Assembly: GCA_031268395.1 (NCBI GenBank)
Contig: JAIRXI010000010.1
Location: 1 to 6,876, forward strand
Direction of reading: 5' to 3'
Source: Tannerella sp.
GTDB lineage: Bacteria; Bacteroidota; Bacteroidia; Bacteroidales; Tannerellaceae
DNA length: 6,876 nt
Position 1 is the stretch's first letter. Every line of letters starts with the position of its first letter. The translations under genes were made by a program, and so were the position numbers. Positions 1 to 6,456 of the stretch are shown here, piece by piece. The notes beneath the pieces were generated by a model. The model worked only from the letters and a program-made list of their open reading frames with translations, had not been told where the DNA came from and made no database searches.

Positions 1-36
1 AAAAAATCCCGGTAAAGACAATCTGCTTTACCGGGA
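1..36 (-). terminator. Intrinsic terminator of the DUF6580 gene
   Basis: A perfect 11-bp inverted repeat (TCCCGGTAAAG at 7-17, CTTTACCGGGA at 26-36) encloses an 8-base loop. On the minus strand the stem is followed directly by six T residues (complement of A1-A6). This is the classic Rho-independent layout, 54 bases beyond the stop codon of the minus-strand gene. The plus strand has no T-run after the stem, so it is directional. The run reaches the window edge and may be longer. Confidence 0.88.
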
Positions 37-89
37 ACAATTTCTTCAAACTTGACTCTTGGATTTTAATCTTAACCCCGATCTGAGTC

Positions 90-656
90 TCAGGCTATAT
101 CATGCTGCGTTTTGAGTGACGGGAATGCGTAGATCAGCAGTTCAAATGCGCCGAACAGTACGCCCGTGTACAGCAGATCGCCGGCAAGACCATTGCGGAA
201 AAACGGCAACGCCGCCACGTAACAGGTTCCAAGACCTTCCCATGTATGCAGATACATGCCCGACGACAGCCACGATCCGAAATTGGTCACCACATAGAAG
301 ATCACCGAAGCCCCCACTGCAGAACCTGCCATATTCAGGATGCGCATTTTCTTCAGCGTGAAGGTTCCCATCAGCACAATCAGCGCCAATGCCCCATACG
401 TATACAGGAACCAGAACATGAGTCCGTCCACATGCGCACTGTATACCCATGTGTTCAACACAAAATCACTCAACATCATGGCCGCAATCGGAATGATATA
501 CGCCCAGTGACGCTTGCTGTAATAGGCTGCTCCGAAAAGCGCCATGCCGACAATGGGAGCAAACCCTGCCGGATGTGGTATAAGCCGGCTGACAGCCGCC
601 AGCAGAATGACCGCACAAATAATGCCAAATCGTAAATTTACTTTTTTATTCTCCAT
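90..656 (-). CDS. DUF6580 family membrane protein, putative transporter component
   Basis: This 188-residue, very hydrophobic protein has about five or six membrane segments (near 9-27, 33-47, 50-69, 78-97, 107-125 and 158-178), so it sits in the inner membrane. Visible sequence marks are the PHPAGFAPIVGMALFGAAYY stretch (27-46), LSDFVLNTW (62-70), and a conserved-looking TNFGSWL (124-130) followed by GLGTCYVAALPFFRNGLAGD (141-160). I recognise these as the DUF6580 family, annotated as putative transport proteins. The small all-helical build resembles substrate-binding S-components of ECF transporters, but no energising subunit is encoded nearby and no substrate can be read from the sequence. 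The start at 656 follows an A-rich stretch (AATAGATAAAAAAAG) without a Shine-Dalgarno, as is usual in Bacteroidota. The gene has its own promoter and terminator and is transcribed away from the peptidase gene. The family call is fairly sure; the transport role is inference. Confidence 0.85.
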   Translation of the reverse strand: MENKKVNLRFGIICAVILLAAVSRLIPHPAGFAPIVGMALFGAAYYSKRHWAYIIPIAAMMLSDFVLNTWVYSAHVDGLMFWFLYTYGALALIVLMGTFTLKKMRILNMAGSAVGASVIFYVVTNFGSWLSSGMYLHTWEGLGTCYVAALPFFRNGLAGDLLYTGVLFGAFELLIYAFPSLKTQHDIA

Positions 657-739
657 CTTTTTTATCTATTAATTTGTTATCGTATTGCCATCAAGTCAAT
701 TGTTCTCTACGAATGAATAACGCAGGAAACATCGCCGGG

Positions 740-770
740 CAAAGGTAGTAAAAATTTCATCTCTGCAATA
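740..770 (-). promoter_or_regulatory. Bacteroidota-type promoter of the DUF6580 gene
   Basis: On the minus strand TACCTTTG (complement of 740-747) is an exact match to the Bacteroidota -7 consensus TAnnTTTG. After an 18-base spacer, TATTG (complement of 766-770) sits at the -33 position, where the consensus is TTTG or TTG. Transcription would start near 733, giving a leader of roughly 75 bases. I saw no known riboswitch pattern in that leader; in particular there is no B12-box-like GCCACTG. Confidence 0.6.
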
Positions 771-1051
771 TGGAGAGCAAAAAAAAATTGAAACAGATGC
801 ACAAAAATCTGCTTTCACCACCTTCCGGCCGGGGGAAAAGCACCCATTGGCCATCCGTTACGGAGAGACATTGCCGTTCCGGCGGGGATATTTCCCCCAA
901 TAATGTTGTAAAAAAAACGGTTACCTGCCATTATTTCCTGCCTGTTAAGCCAATAACCGGATATGCAAAATATGTTTTACAACATATATTTATTTAGTCG
1001 ACTGGATAGAAGTAGCTTATGATACCGTATAAGTGACCCTCAAAAAACATC

Positions 1052-1077
1052 AAAACAGTTTTTCTGCTGTTTTTTTT
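1052..1077 (+). terminator. Terminator-like hairpin with T-run and no obvious gene before it
   Basis: AAAACAG (1052-1058) can pair with CTGTTTT (1067-1073) around an 8-base loop, and a run of eight T residues (1070-1077) overlaps and follows the right arm. The stem is AT-rich and therefore weak. No protein gene lies upstream on the plus strand, so if it is real it would end either a small RNA from the 800-1050 region or stray transcription heading towards the M23 gene. The -33 element of the downstream promoter candidate overlaps its T-run. Confidence 0.35.
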
Positions 1078-1106
1078 GGCCGGTAAATTGAAAATGTTGA
1101 TATTTG
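1075..1106 (+). promoter_or_regulatory. Candidate Bacteroidota-type promoter for the M23/LysM gene
   Basis: TTTG (1075-1078) is followed after a 20-base spacer by GATATTTG (1099-1106). This matches the Bacteroidota pattern of -33 TTTG and -7 TAnnTTTG with one mismatch (G for the first T). Transcription would start near 1112, leaving a leader of about 68 bases. A chance match is possible in such AT-rich DNA. Confidence 0.42.
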
Positions 1107-1115
1107 GTGGATTTT

Positions 1116-1171
1116 TTGAAAACAGAACTGTAAGATTTATGCTTTTTAAAGGGATAAACTTGAAAACAGAA
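1116..1171 (+). repeat. Pair of 12-bp direct repeats upstream of the M23 gene
   Basis: TTGAAAACAGAA occurs exactly at 1116-1127 and at 1160-1171, 44 bases apart (start to start). A partial copy TTGAAAA lies at 1089-1095. All three fall between the candidate promoter and the start codon, most of them within the predicted leader. The sequence could be a regulator or RNA-binding site, or simply A-rich leader sequence. Confidence 0.4.
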
Positions 1172-1179
1172 AATGATAT

Positions 1180-2697
1180 ATGATAAGATTACTGTCTATT
1201 CTTTGTGGTATTATATTGGTAATTGTGGATATGCAGGGAAAAGAGCCTTTGAAAAGAAAGGATCTTGTGTCAGCGGCAAATCCTTTGCATAATCAGCTGA
1301 TGGACCGTCAGGTGTCCGAATTAATGGCTGACCGGATAGATATCAGGAAAGAGCGGTTCGGTGCAGAATTGGCGGCCATGGATTACCTCTCGCGCGACGA
1401 ATTGCTTGAGGCGGAAGCGCTCCGGTTTCCGGCCGACGAATTGTACGGCTCGTGGGATACCAATTGGGTAAACCCGTTTCGCAGCAGGGAAATAGCATTT
1501 CCCGATACCTTTAATATAGACTGTTCCACATTTGTTCTTCCGGTCACAAACGAACTGAAAGTAACCTCCAAATATGGTCCCCGCCGCCGCCGGATACATC
1601 ATGGGATTGACCTGAAAGTACAGGTAGGCGACACGATCTGCGCCGCCTTCGGCGGGAAAGTACGAATCAAAAGTTATGAACGGCGCGGTTACGGGAATTA
1701 TCTGGTCATTCGCCATCCGAATGGCCTGGAAACCATCTATGGCCACTTGTCCAAATTTCTGGTTTCCGAAAACGACATCGTCAGAGCCGGTCAGCCGATT
1801 GCGCTGGGTGGCAATACAGGCCGTTCCTCCGGTTCTCATCTGCATTTTGAAACCCGTTTTCTGGGACTGGCGCTTGATCCGGGTCATTTGATCGACTTCG
1901 GAAGCGGAACGCCCCACAATGACAGCTATGTCTTCCGAAAAGGCAAAACCAAAAGCGGCAATGTCTACACGTCCACTTCCGAACGGATTGTCTATCACCG
2001 CGTCAAACAGGGCGAAACGCTGGGTAAAATCGCATTAATATATCATACAAGCGTAGCCGAACTGTGCCGTTTGAACGGTATTTCGAGCACTTCCAAACTG
2101 CGTATCGGCCAGTCCATTCGTTGCGGAACGGTTGCGGCCGCCAAAACGACCGGGAAGGAACAGGAAGCAAACGGAGCCGCTGCACCCGCAAAAACGGAGG
2201 TGGAGAAAACATCTGTCCAGCCGGCAGCACTTTATCATAAGGTACAGGAAAAGGAAACGCTCAATTCCATCGCCCGTCAGTACGGGACCACCGTCGAGGC
2301 GCTGTGCCGCCTGAACGGTATCCTGTCTACGGAAGCTTTGCGTGTTGGTCAGGAAATCTGTTACCGGACAGTTAAACCGGCTAAAAACCGGGAAGCCGGC
2401 GCGGAAACGAAGGATGCGGAAGGAGACGCGTTGTCAGCCGGTCTGCCCCCGGGATCCCGGCCCACGGTCGATCCCGCTTCCGAAACGGAAGTCCGGAGGT
2501 CGCTACCCGATACTCCGCCGGCTGAGAACGGCGTCCCGGCTGAGAACGGCGTCGGGATATACTACCGGGTGCAAAAAGGCGACACGCTGGGCGCCATCGC
2601 GAAAAGACATGGCGTGAGCGTTGACCGGCTGTGCAAAATGAATAATATCACCAAAACAACGGTATTGCAAATCGGACGTTCATTGCGTTGTTCCTGA
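1180..2697 (+). CDS. Secreted M23 peptidoglycan endopeptidase with three LysM modules
   Basis: This 505-residue protein is predicted to cleave peptide cross-links in peptidoglycan from the periplasmic side. A hydrophobic N-terminal segment (about 3-17) acts as export signal or anchor; no clear signal-peptidase site or lipobox is seen. After a linker region comes the M23 (lysostaphin-type) domain at about 117-235, with zinc ligands H140 and D144 (HHGID) and H222 in HLHFE, plus catalytic-type H189 (YGHLS) and H220. All the key residues are present, so it should be an active enzyme rather than a degenerate EnvC-type activator. Three LysM modules follow (about 271-315, 351-394 and 460-504), each starting V(K/Q)xxxTL and containing LC(R/K)(L/M)N. 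They are joined by low-complexity linkers rich in A, P, E and K. The start at 1180 is the only one that retains the signal segment; an overlapping ATG at 1173 is in another frame. Its cell-wall partner or growth stage cannot be told from the sequence. Confidence 0.92.
   Translation: MIRLLSILCGIILVIVDMQGKEPLKRKDLVSAANPLHNQLMDRQVSELMADRIDIRKERFGAELAAMDYLSRDELLEAEALRFPADELYGSWDTNWVNPFRSREIAFPDTFNIDCSTFVLPVTNELKVTSKYGPRRRRIHHGIDLKVQVGDTICAAFGGKVRIKSYERRGYGNYLVIRHPNGLETIYGHLSKFLVSENDIVRAGQPIALGGNTGRSSGSHLHFETRFLGLALDPGHLIDFGSGTPHNDSYVFRKGKTKSGNVYTSTSERIVYHRVKQGETLGKIALIYHTSVAELCRLNGISSTSKLRIGQSIRCGTVAAAKTTGKEQEANGAAAPAKTEVEKTSVQPAALYHKVQEKETLNSIARQYGTTVEALCRLNGILSTEALRVGQEICYRTVKPAKNREAGAETKDAEGDALSAGLPPGSRPTVDPASETEVRRSLPDTPPAENGVPAENGVGIYYRVQKGDTLGAIAKRHGVSVDRLCKMNNITKTTVLQIGRSLRCS
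2518..2553 (+). repeat. Perfect 18-bp tandem duplication inside the M23/LysM gene
   Basis: The unit CCGGCTGAGAACGGCGTC occurs twice without mismatch (2518-2535 and 2536-2553). It adds an in-frame PAENGV PAENGV to the linker just before the third LysM module. Perfect identity suggests a recent duplication, and the linker should tolerate length change. Confidence 0.9.
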
Positions 2698-2741
2698 CGC
2701 AATGTGTCCGATCTCGTTTTGAATCTTTGAATTTAATCGCT

Positions 2742-3290
2742 ATGGATACGGAACAGCAATTCGAACAGGTTATTCACTTGTGCCGGGAAATTTTCCAAAA
2801 AAAACTGAGCGACTACGGCGCTTCGTGGCGCATCATGCGACCGTCTTCCATTACCGACCAGCTTTTTATCAAAGCCAATCGCATTCGCAGCCTTGAAATG
2901 AAAAAGGAGAGCCGGATTGAGGAAGGTATCAGACCGGAATTTGTTGCGATTGTGAATTATGGCGTGATCGGGCTGATTCAACTGGCGCTGGGGCCGTGCA
3001 CGGATGCGCCGGACATGCTTCTCGACAAGGCGCTGGCGCTGTATGACAGGTATATCACGCAGGCCAAAGAGTTGATGTACGCCAAAAACCATGACTACGA
3101 TGAAGCATGGCGAAGCATGCGCATCAGTTCATATACCGACTTGATCCTTACTAAAATACACCGTGTCAAACAGATTGAGAATCATGACGGACAAACGCTC
3201 GTTTCCGAAGGCATTGATGCCAATTACATGGATATGATCAACTATGCCCTGTTTGGCCTGATCAAACTTGAATTTGACGAAACCCTATGA
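2742..3290 (+). CDS. DUF1599 protein with two tandem DUF1599 units
   Basis: This is a 182-residue soluble protein, probably cytoplasmic, of the DUF1599 family. That family is also listed, as I recall, as a nucleotide-modification-associated domain; its biochemical activity is not known to me. It is made of two related units, at about 21-83 and 115-176. Both share the pattern DYxxxWRxMRxSSxTDxxxxKxxR, then EGI, then (V/I)NYxxxGLIxL. The repeated W, R, D, K and NY positions are candidates for a functional site. The start at 2742 (MDTEQQ) is preferred over the in-frame 2688 start. The longer form would overlap the M23 stop codon and add 18 residues (MFLTQCVRSRFESLNLIA) that do not look conserved. 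A one-mismatch -7-like AATCTTTG lies just upstream, so a separate promoter is possible but weak. Its stop overlaps the next start as ATGA, indicating translational coupling. FolE in the same operon suggests folate or nucleotide metabolism, which is inference. Confidence 0.87.
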   Translation: MDTEQQFEQVIHLCREIFQKKLSDYGASWRIMRPSSITDQLFIKANRIRSLEMKKESRIEEGIRPEFVAIVNYGVIGLIQLALGPCTDAPDMLLDKALALYDRYITQAKELMYAKNHDYDEAWRSMRISSYTDLILTKIHRVKQIENHDGQTLVSEGIDANYMDMINYALFGLIKLEFDETL

Positions 3291-4606
3291 AAAAGGAGAA
3301 GATCATTAAAATAACGGCGGAATTTTCACGGACACTGGTCGGTGCCGTTTTCGTTTTTTCCGGCCTTGTGAAAGCCATCGACCCGACAGGCAACGCCATT
3401 AAGATCAAGGAATATCTTTCCGTATTAGGACTGGAACATTTCCTTTGGACAGACTATATCCTCGCCTTCGGTCAGGCCGCGCTTGAATTTACGCTGGGTT
3501 TTTGCCTGCTGATGGGCGTCTACCGGAAATTAATCACGTTCTGTACCCTGCTGGTCATGTGTTTCATGACCCCGCTGACGCTTTATCTGGCCCTTTTCAA
3601 CCCGGTGTCCGATTGCGGATGTTTCGGCGACGCGCTGATCATTACCAACTGGCAGACGTTTTACAAAAACATTGTCCTGCTGGCCTGCACGATTTTCCTG
3701 TACATCTATTGCCGGCGCCTGACTCCGTTTTACACCTACAAGGCCTACTGGTTTATCGTCCCGTTTTCGTTCTTTTTCTGCATTGCCTTTTGCCTCAGGA
3801 ACTATGACCATTTGCCCATCCTTGATTTCCGCCCCTACAAGGTTGGCAACAATATTTTCAAACTGATGGAAATTCCTGAAAACGCGCCACAGGCCAATTA
3901 CCGTTTCATCTATGAAAAAGACGGCGTCAAAAAAGAATTTGCGCTGGAAGACGTACCGGCGAACGATTCCACCTGGACGTATGTCGACAGCAAAGAGATC
4001 GGGAAAGGCTTTATACCGAAAGTCAGCTCATTCGAGCTGTACAATGAAGAAGGAGAGAACATCGGCATGCAGATACTCAGTCAGCCCGAACCGCTCTTTT
4101 TACTGGTAGCGCCCACACTGGAACTGGCCAGTGATCAGCATATCGAGGAGATCAACCACGTATGCGATTTTGCCCGCGAAAAGCACTACCCCTTCTATTG
4201 CGTCACGGCTTCATCCCAGGATGGAATCGAGCAATGGCAAAAAAATACCGGCGCCGACTATCCGTTCCTGACGGCCGACGACGTGGTGCTGAAAACAATG
4301 ATCCGTTCCAATCCCGGCCTGATCGTGATAAGGGAAGGAACGATCCTGGCCAAATGGCATCACAACGACATCCCGAACGAACATACGCTGGCGGAAACGG
4401 TGGCCGCCTGTCTGGACGAAATGCCCCTGCCGGAAAGCAACTCCGGAGAAGCGGAGGCGACTCCTGCGAAAAAAAACAGGCTGGAAGGAGAACGCTGGTT
4501 ACGGATTATTTCAGGTTTTGTATTACCTTTGCTGCTGGTTTGGATCTATGATTTTTTACGGAATCGCAGATCCCGCAAGAAAAAAAACAGGTTTACAAAC
4601 GGCTAA
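3287..4606 (+). CDS. BT_3928-type membrane protein: DoxX/MauE-like plus thioredoxin-like domain
   Basis: This is a 439-residue inner-membrane protein. The N-terminal part (about 10-145) has four membrane segments and the DoxX/MauE-like signature SGLVKAIDPTG (25-35) and DCGCFGD (109-115) before NWQTFYKNIVLL. A fifth segment lies at about 154-170. A soluble region follows (about 172-400). From about 266 it looks like a thioredoxin fold: a FLLVAP strand, a helix at about 281-299, the FYCVTAS strand, and SNPGLIVIREGTILAKW (341-357), where P343 takes the place of the cis-proline. No CxxC motif is present in this half (only single cysteines C293, C305 and C375), so classical disulfide exchange is unlikely there. 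C110 and C112 in the membrane part remain possible redox residues. A final membrane segment (about 406-424) ends in a basic tail. By the positive-inside rule the thioredoxin-like part would face the periplasm. The gene overlaps the DUF1599 gene by 4 bases and precedes tpiA by 12. The exact role is unknown. Confidence 0.85.
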   Translation: MKKEKIIKITAEFSRTLVGAVFVFSGLVKAIDPTGNAIKIKEYLSVLGLEHFLWTDYILAFGQAALEFTLGFCLLMGVYRKLITFCTLLVMCFMTPLTLYLALFNPVSDCGCFGDALIITNWQTFYKNIVLLACTIFLYIYCRRLTPFYTYKAYWFIVPFSFFFCIAFCLRNYDHLPILDFRPYKVGNNIFKLMEIPENAPQANYRFIYEKDGVKKEFALEDVPANDSTWTYVDSKEIGKGFIPKVSSFELYNEEGENIGMQILSQPEPLFLLVAPTLELASDQHIEEINHVCDFAREKHYPFYCVTASSQDGIEQWQKNTGADYPFLTADDVVLKTMIRSNPGLIVIREGTILAKWHHNDIPNEHTLAETVAACLDEMPLPESNSGEAEATPAKKNRLEGERWLRIISGFVLPLLLVWIYDFLRNRRSRKKKNRFTNG

Positions 4607-4618
4607 ACAAGATTATCA

Positions 4619-5374
4619 ATGAGAAAAAACATTGTGGCGGGGAACTGGAAAATGAATACAACCCTGCCGGAAGGACTGGTCCTGGCAAAAGAACTGAATG
4701 AGGCGCTGAAAAACAGGACGCCGAACTGCGACGTAATCATTGGCGTACCCTTTACGCACCTGGCAAGCATTGTCGCGGCAGTTGACACCCGGAAAATCGG
4801 CGTGGCGGCCGAAAATGCCGCCGACCGGTCGGCAGGCGCTTTCACGGGCGAAGTCTCCGCCGAAATGATCGCTTCCACAGGAGCGGCATACGTGATTCTG
4901 GGACACTCCGAAAGACGGACGTACTATCACGAGACGCCGGCAACCCTGAAAACAAAAACGGAACTGGCCCTGGCCCATCAGCTGACGCCGATTTTCTGTA
5001 TCGGCGAAGTGCTGGCAGAACGCGAAGCCGGCAACCATTTTGAAGTAGTGGATGCGCAAATAGAAGAATCCCTGTTCGATTTGTCCGCCGCAGATTTCCG
5101 CAAACTGATACTGGCTTACGAGCCGGTCTGGGCCATCGGAACCGGAAAAACGGCTACCGCGGCACAGGCGCAGGAAATGCATGCACACATCCGTCGGACC
5201 GTCGCGACAAAATACGGCGAAGAAATCGCAGCGAACACCTCCATCCTGTATGGCGGAAGCTGCAATGCCGGCAATGCGAAAGAACTGTTTTCCAACCCGG
5301 ATGTAGACGGCGGACTGATTGGCGGCGCTTCGCTCAGCGCAGAAAAATTCCTGCCGATCATAGACGCTTTCTGA
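4619..5374 (+). CDS. tpiA: Triosephosphate isomerase
   Basis: This cytoplasmic glycolytic and gluconeogenic enzyme interconverts dihydroxyacetone phosphate and glyceraldehyde 3-phosphate. The 251-residue length is normal for the family. The active site is complete: N9 and K11 in GNWKMN, H96 in GHSERR, and the catalytic base E168 in [14 protein letters not shown], which also contains the flexible loop 6 (GTGKTA, 174-179). The phosphate-binding YGGS (211-214) and GGLIGGASL (231-239) segments are present. The start at 4619 gives the usual short lead into the first strand ([10 protein letters not shown]). There are 12 bases after the DoxX-like gene and 6 before the SPOR gene, so it is an internal operon gene. 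The linkage to envelope genes has no obvious enzymatic reason and probably reflects shared growth-linked expression. Confidence 0.98.
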   Translation: MRKNIVAGNWKMNTTLPEGLVLAKELNEALKNRTPNCDVIIGVPFTHLASIVAAVDTRKIGVAAENAADRSAGAFTGEVSAEMIASTGAAYVILGHSERRTYYHETPATLKTKTELALAHQLTPIFCIGEVLAEREAGNHFEVVDAQIEESLFDLSAADFRKLILAYEPVWAIGTGKTATAAQAQEMHAHIRRTVATKYGEEIAANTSILYGGSCNAGNAKELFSNPDVDGGLIGGASLSAEKFLPIIDAF

Positions 5375-5380
5375 CATAAA

Positions 5381-5860
5381 ATGAAACGGCCGTTCGCTCT
5401 TCTGCTGTTGCTGTTCCTCTGCCAAGGCAGCGGACTGCGGGCACAGAACTCCATCTTCGACGCCTTGACAAAATCGGAACCGGGAAAGGGATCGGTCACG
5501 ATTCTCCAGCCGCAGGCCATCCGGGCGCTGGTGGATTCACATGCCACCGGCGCGAAAATAGAGACGGACGGCGAAAGAAGCTATCTGACAGTTTTGGGTT
5601 ACACGATTCAGGTATTTACCGGAAACAACCAGCGCAGTTCCAAGGATGAAGCGTTTTCCAAAAAAGACCAGATCGACAAAATTTACAGCGGCGTATCCAC
5701 GTATGTAGACTACACGGCCCCTTTCTGGCGGCTGCGCGCAGGCGATTTCACGACTTACGAGGAAGCGCTGTGCCTGATGTACAAACTGAACGGATCGTTC
5801 CCTGCCTTCAAAAAAGAAATGAAAATAATCAAGGAAAACATCCGGATTTTCCTGAATTGA
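5381..5860 (+). CDS. Secreted SPOR-domain protein
   Basis: This 159-residue exported protein has a signal peptide at about 1-21 (basic MKR, a leucine-rich core, cleavage likely after LRA before Q22). C14 is not in a good lipobox because the residue before it is L, so a lipoprotein is less likely. A short linker leads to a C-terminal SPOR domain at about 72-155. It begins GYTIQVFTGNN and has the typical second half FWRLRAGDFTTYEEAL (115-130), matching the xxYxVRxGxFxxxxxA pattern of SPOR repeats. In characterised proteins SPOR binds glycan strands lacking stem peptides, often at division sites, so a cell-wall role in the periplasm is likely. There is no catalytic domain, so it may act as a scaffold or sensor. 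It lies 6 bases after tpiA and 9 before folE. Confidence 0.88.
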   Translation: MKRPFALLLLLFLCQGSGLRAQNSIFDALTKSEPGKGSVTILQPQAIRALVDSHATGAKIETDGERSYLTVLGYTIQVFTGNNQRSSKDEAFSKKDQIDKIYSGVSTYVDYTAPFWRLRAGDFTTYEEALCLMYKLNGSFPAFKKEMKIIKENIRIFLN

Positions 5861-5869
5861 CGCGCCCGC

Positions 5870-6454
5870 ATGGAACCGAACAAAGACACGCCGGATACGG
5901 TCTCCGGAGCGCTTGCCGAACACTACCGCCAGATCATCCGCCTGCTGGGAGAAGACGTCACGCGTGAAGGCCTGCTGAAAACGCCCGAACGAATGGCAAA
6001 ATCCATGCAGTTCCTGCTGCATGGCTACGGCCAGGATCCGGAAGCCGTACTGGCTTCTGCCATGTTTCGGGACGAAGACTATAAACAAATGGTGATCGTC
6101 AAGAATATTGACTTCTTTTCCCTCTGCGAACATCACCTGCTACCCTTTTTCGGAAAGGCACATATCGCCTACATTCCCCGCAAGTACATCACCGGGCTGA
6201 GCAAGATCCCGCGGGTCGTTGACATCTTTGCCCGCCGCCTGCAAGTACAGGAACGCATGACGCGGCAAATCAAGGAGTGTATTCAAAAGACACTGGACCC
6301 GCTGGGCGTCATGGTTGTCATTGAGGCGCAACACATGTGCATGCAGATGCGCGGCGTGGAAAAACAAAACTCGCTCACGACCACATCCGATTTCACCGGA
6401 TTCTTCCAGCAGGCCAAAACCCGCGTGGAATTTATGAACCTGATCCAGAAATAA
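5870..6454 (+). CDS. folE: GTP cyclohydrolase I
   Basis: This cytoplasmic zinc enzyme converts GTP to 7,8-dihydroneopterin triphosphate, the entry step to tetrahydrofolate and other pterin-derived products. At 194 residues it is of normal type I length. The zinc site is complete: C86 and H89 in [10 protein letters not shown], and C157 in [10 protein letters not shown]. The catalytic-type histidines H88 and H155 are also present. [10 protein letters not shown] (37-46) and [22 protein letters not shown] (107-128) are further family marks. The start at 5870 lies 9 bases after the SPOR stop. No Shine-Dalgarno is evident, and coupled translation is likely. It is the last gene of the row, and its stop codon is followed within a few bases by the hairpin-repeat array, which would form the 3' end of the operon mRNA. 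Confidence 0.98.
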   Translation: MEPNKDTPDTVSGALAEHYRQIIRLLGEDVTREGLLKTPERMAKSMQFLLHGYGQDPEAVLASAMFRDEDYKQMVIVKNIDFFSLCEHHLLPFFGKAHIAYIPRKYITGLSKIPRVVDIFARRLQVQERMTRQIKECIQKTLDPLGVMVVIEAQHMCMQMRGVEKQNSLTTTSDFTGFFQQAKTRVEFMNLIQK

Positions 6455-6456
6455 AT

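Larger units (their letters stand above)
657..1179. other. Divergent intergenic region with inverted repeats, no supported gene
   Basis: These 523 bases separate the divergent DUF6580 and M23 genes. They hold a promoter for each, several small inverted repeats and a terminator-like hairpin. The inverted repeats are GCTTT/AAAGC (811-815/837-841), TCCG/CGGA (854-857/861-864), GGGGA/TCCCC (884-888/893-897), CGGTTA/TAACCG (918-923/954-959), ATATGTT/AACATAT (970-976/981-987), and a long-range 10-bp pair TGTTGTAAAA/TTTTACAACA (904-913/975-984). The GC-rich patch at 821-897 stands out from AT-rich flanks. A 75-codon open frame (770-997) overlaps the minus-strand promoter and looks unlike a protein. 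The structures could belong to a small RNA, but I recognise no known RNA family. Confidence 0.5.

Noticed and set aside
657..733. Cobalamin or other known riboswitch in the DUF6580 leader
   Set aside because: The predicted leader is only about 75 bases and lacks a B12-box or any other riboswitch core I can recognise.
952..963. Shared AATAACCGGAT near 952 and near 6825
   Set aside because: An 11-base match between two AT-rich intergenic sites with no extended similarity is likely chance.
770..997. A 75-codon plus-strand open frame (starting MESKKKLKQ) in the divergent intergenic region
   Set aside because: It overlaps the -33 element of the minus-strand promoter, has no recognisable family or signal, and covers sequence better explained by inverted repeats.
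2688..2741. An 18-residue N-terminal extension of the DUF1599 protein starting at 2688
   Set aside because: It would begin inside the end of the M23 gene and adds residues unlike the domain; the ATG at 2742 leads straight into the conserved part.
4616..5425. A 269-codon minus-strand open frame opposite tpiA
   Set aside because: It is the antisense shadow of tpiA, whose active-site motifs are complete; the antisense protein is low in recognisable features and unusually rich in F, C, Q and R.
5381..5440. Lipoprotein signal in the SPOR protein (C14)
   Set aside because: The residues before C14 (L-F-L) do not fit a lipobox; cleavage after LRA at residue 21 fits a standard signal peptide better.
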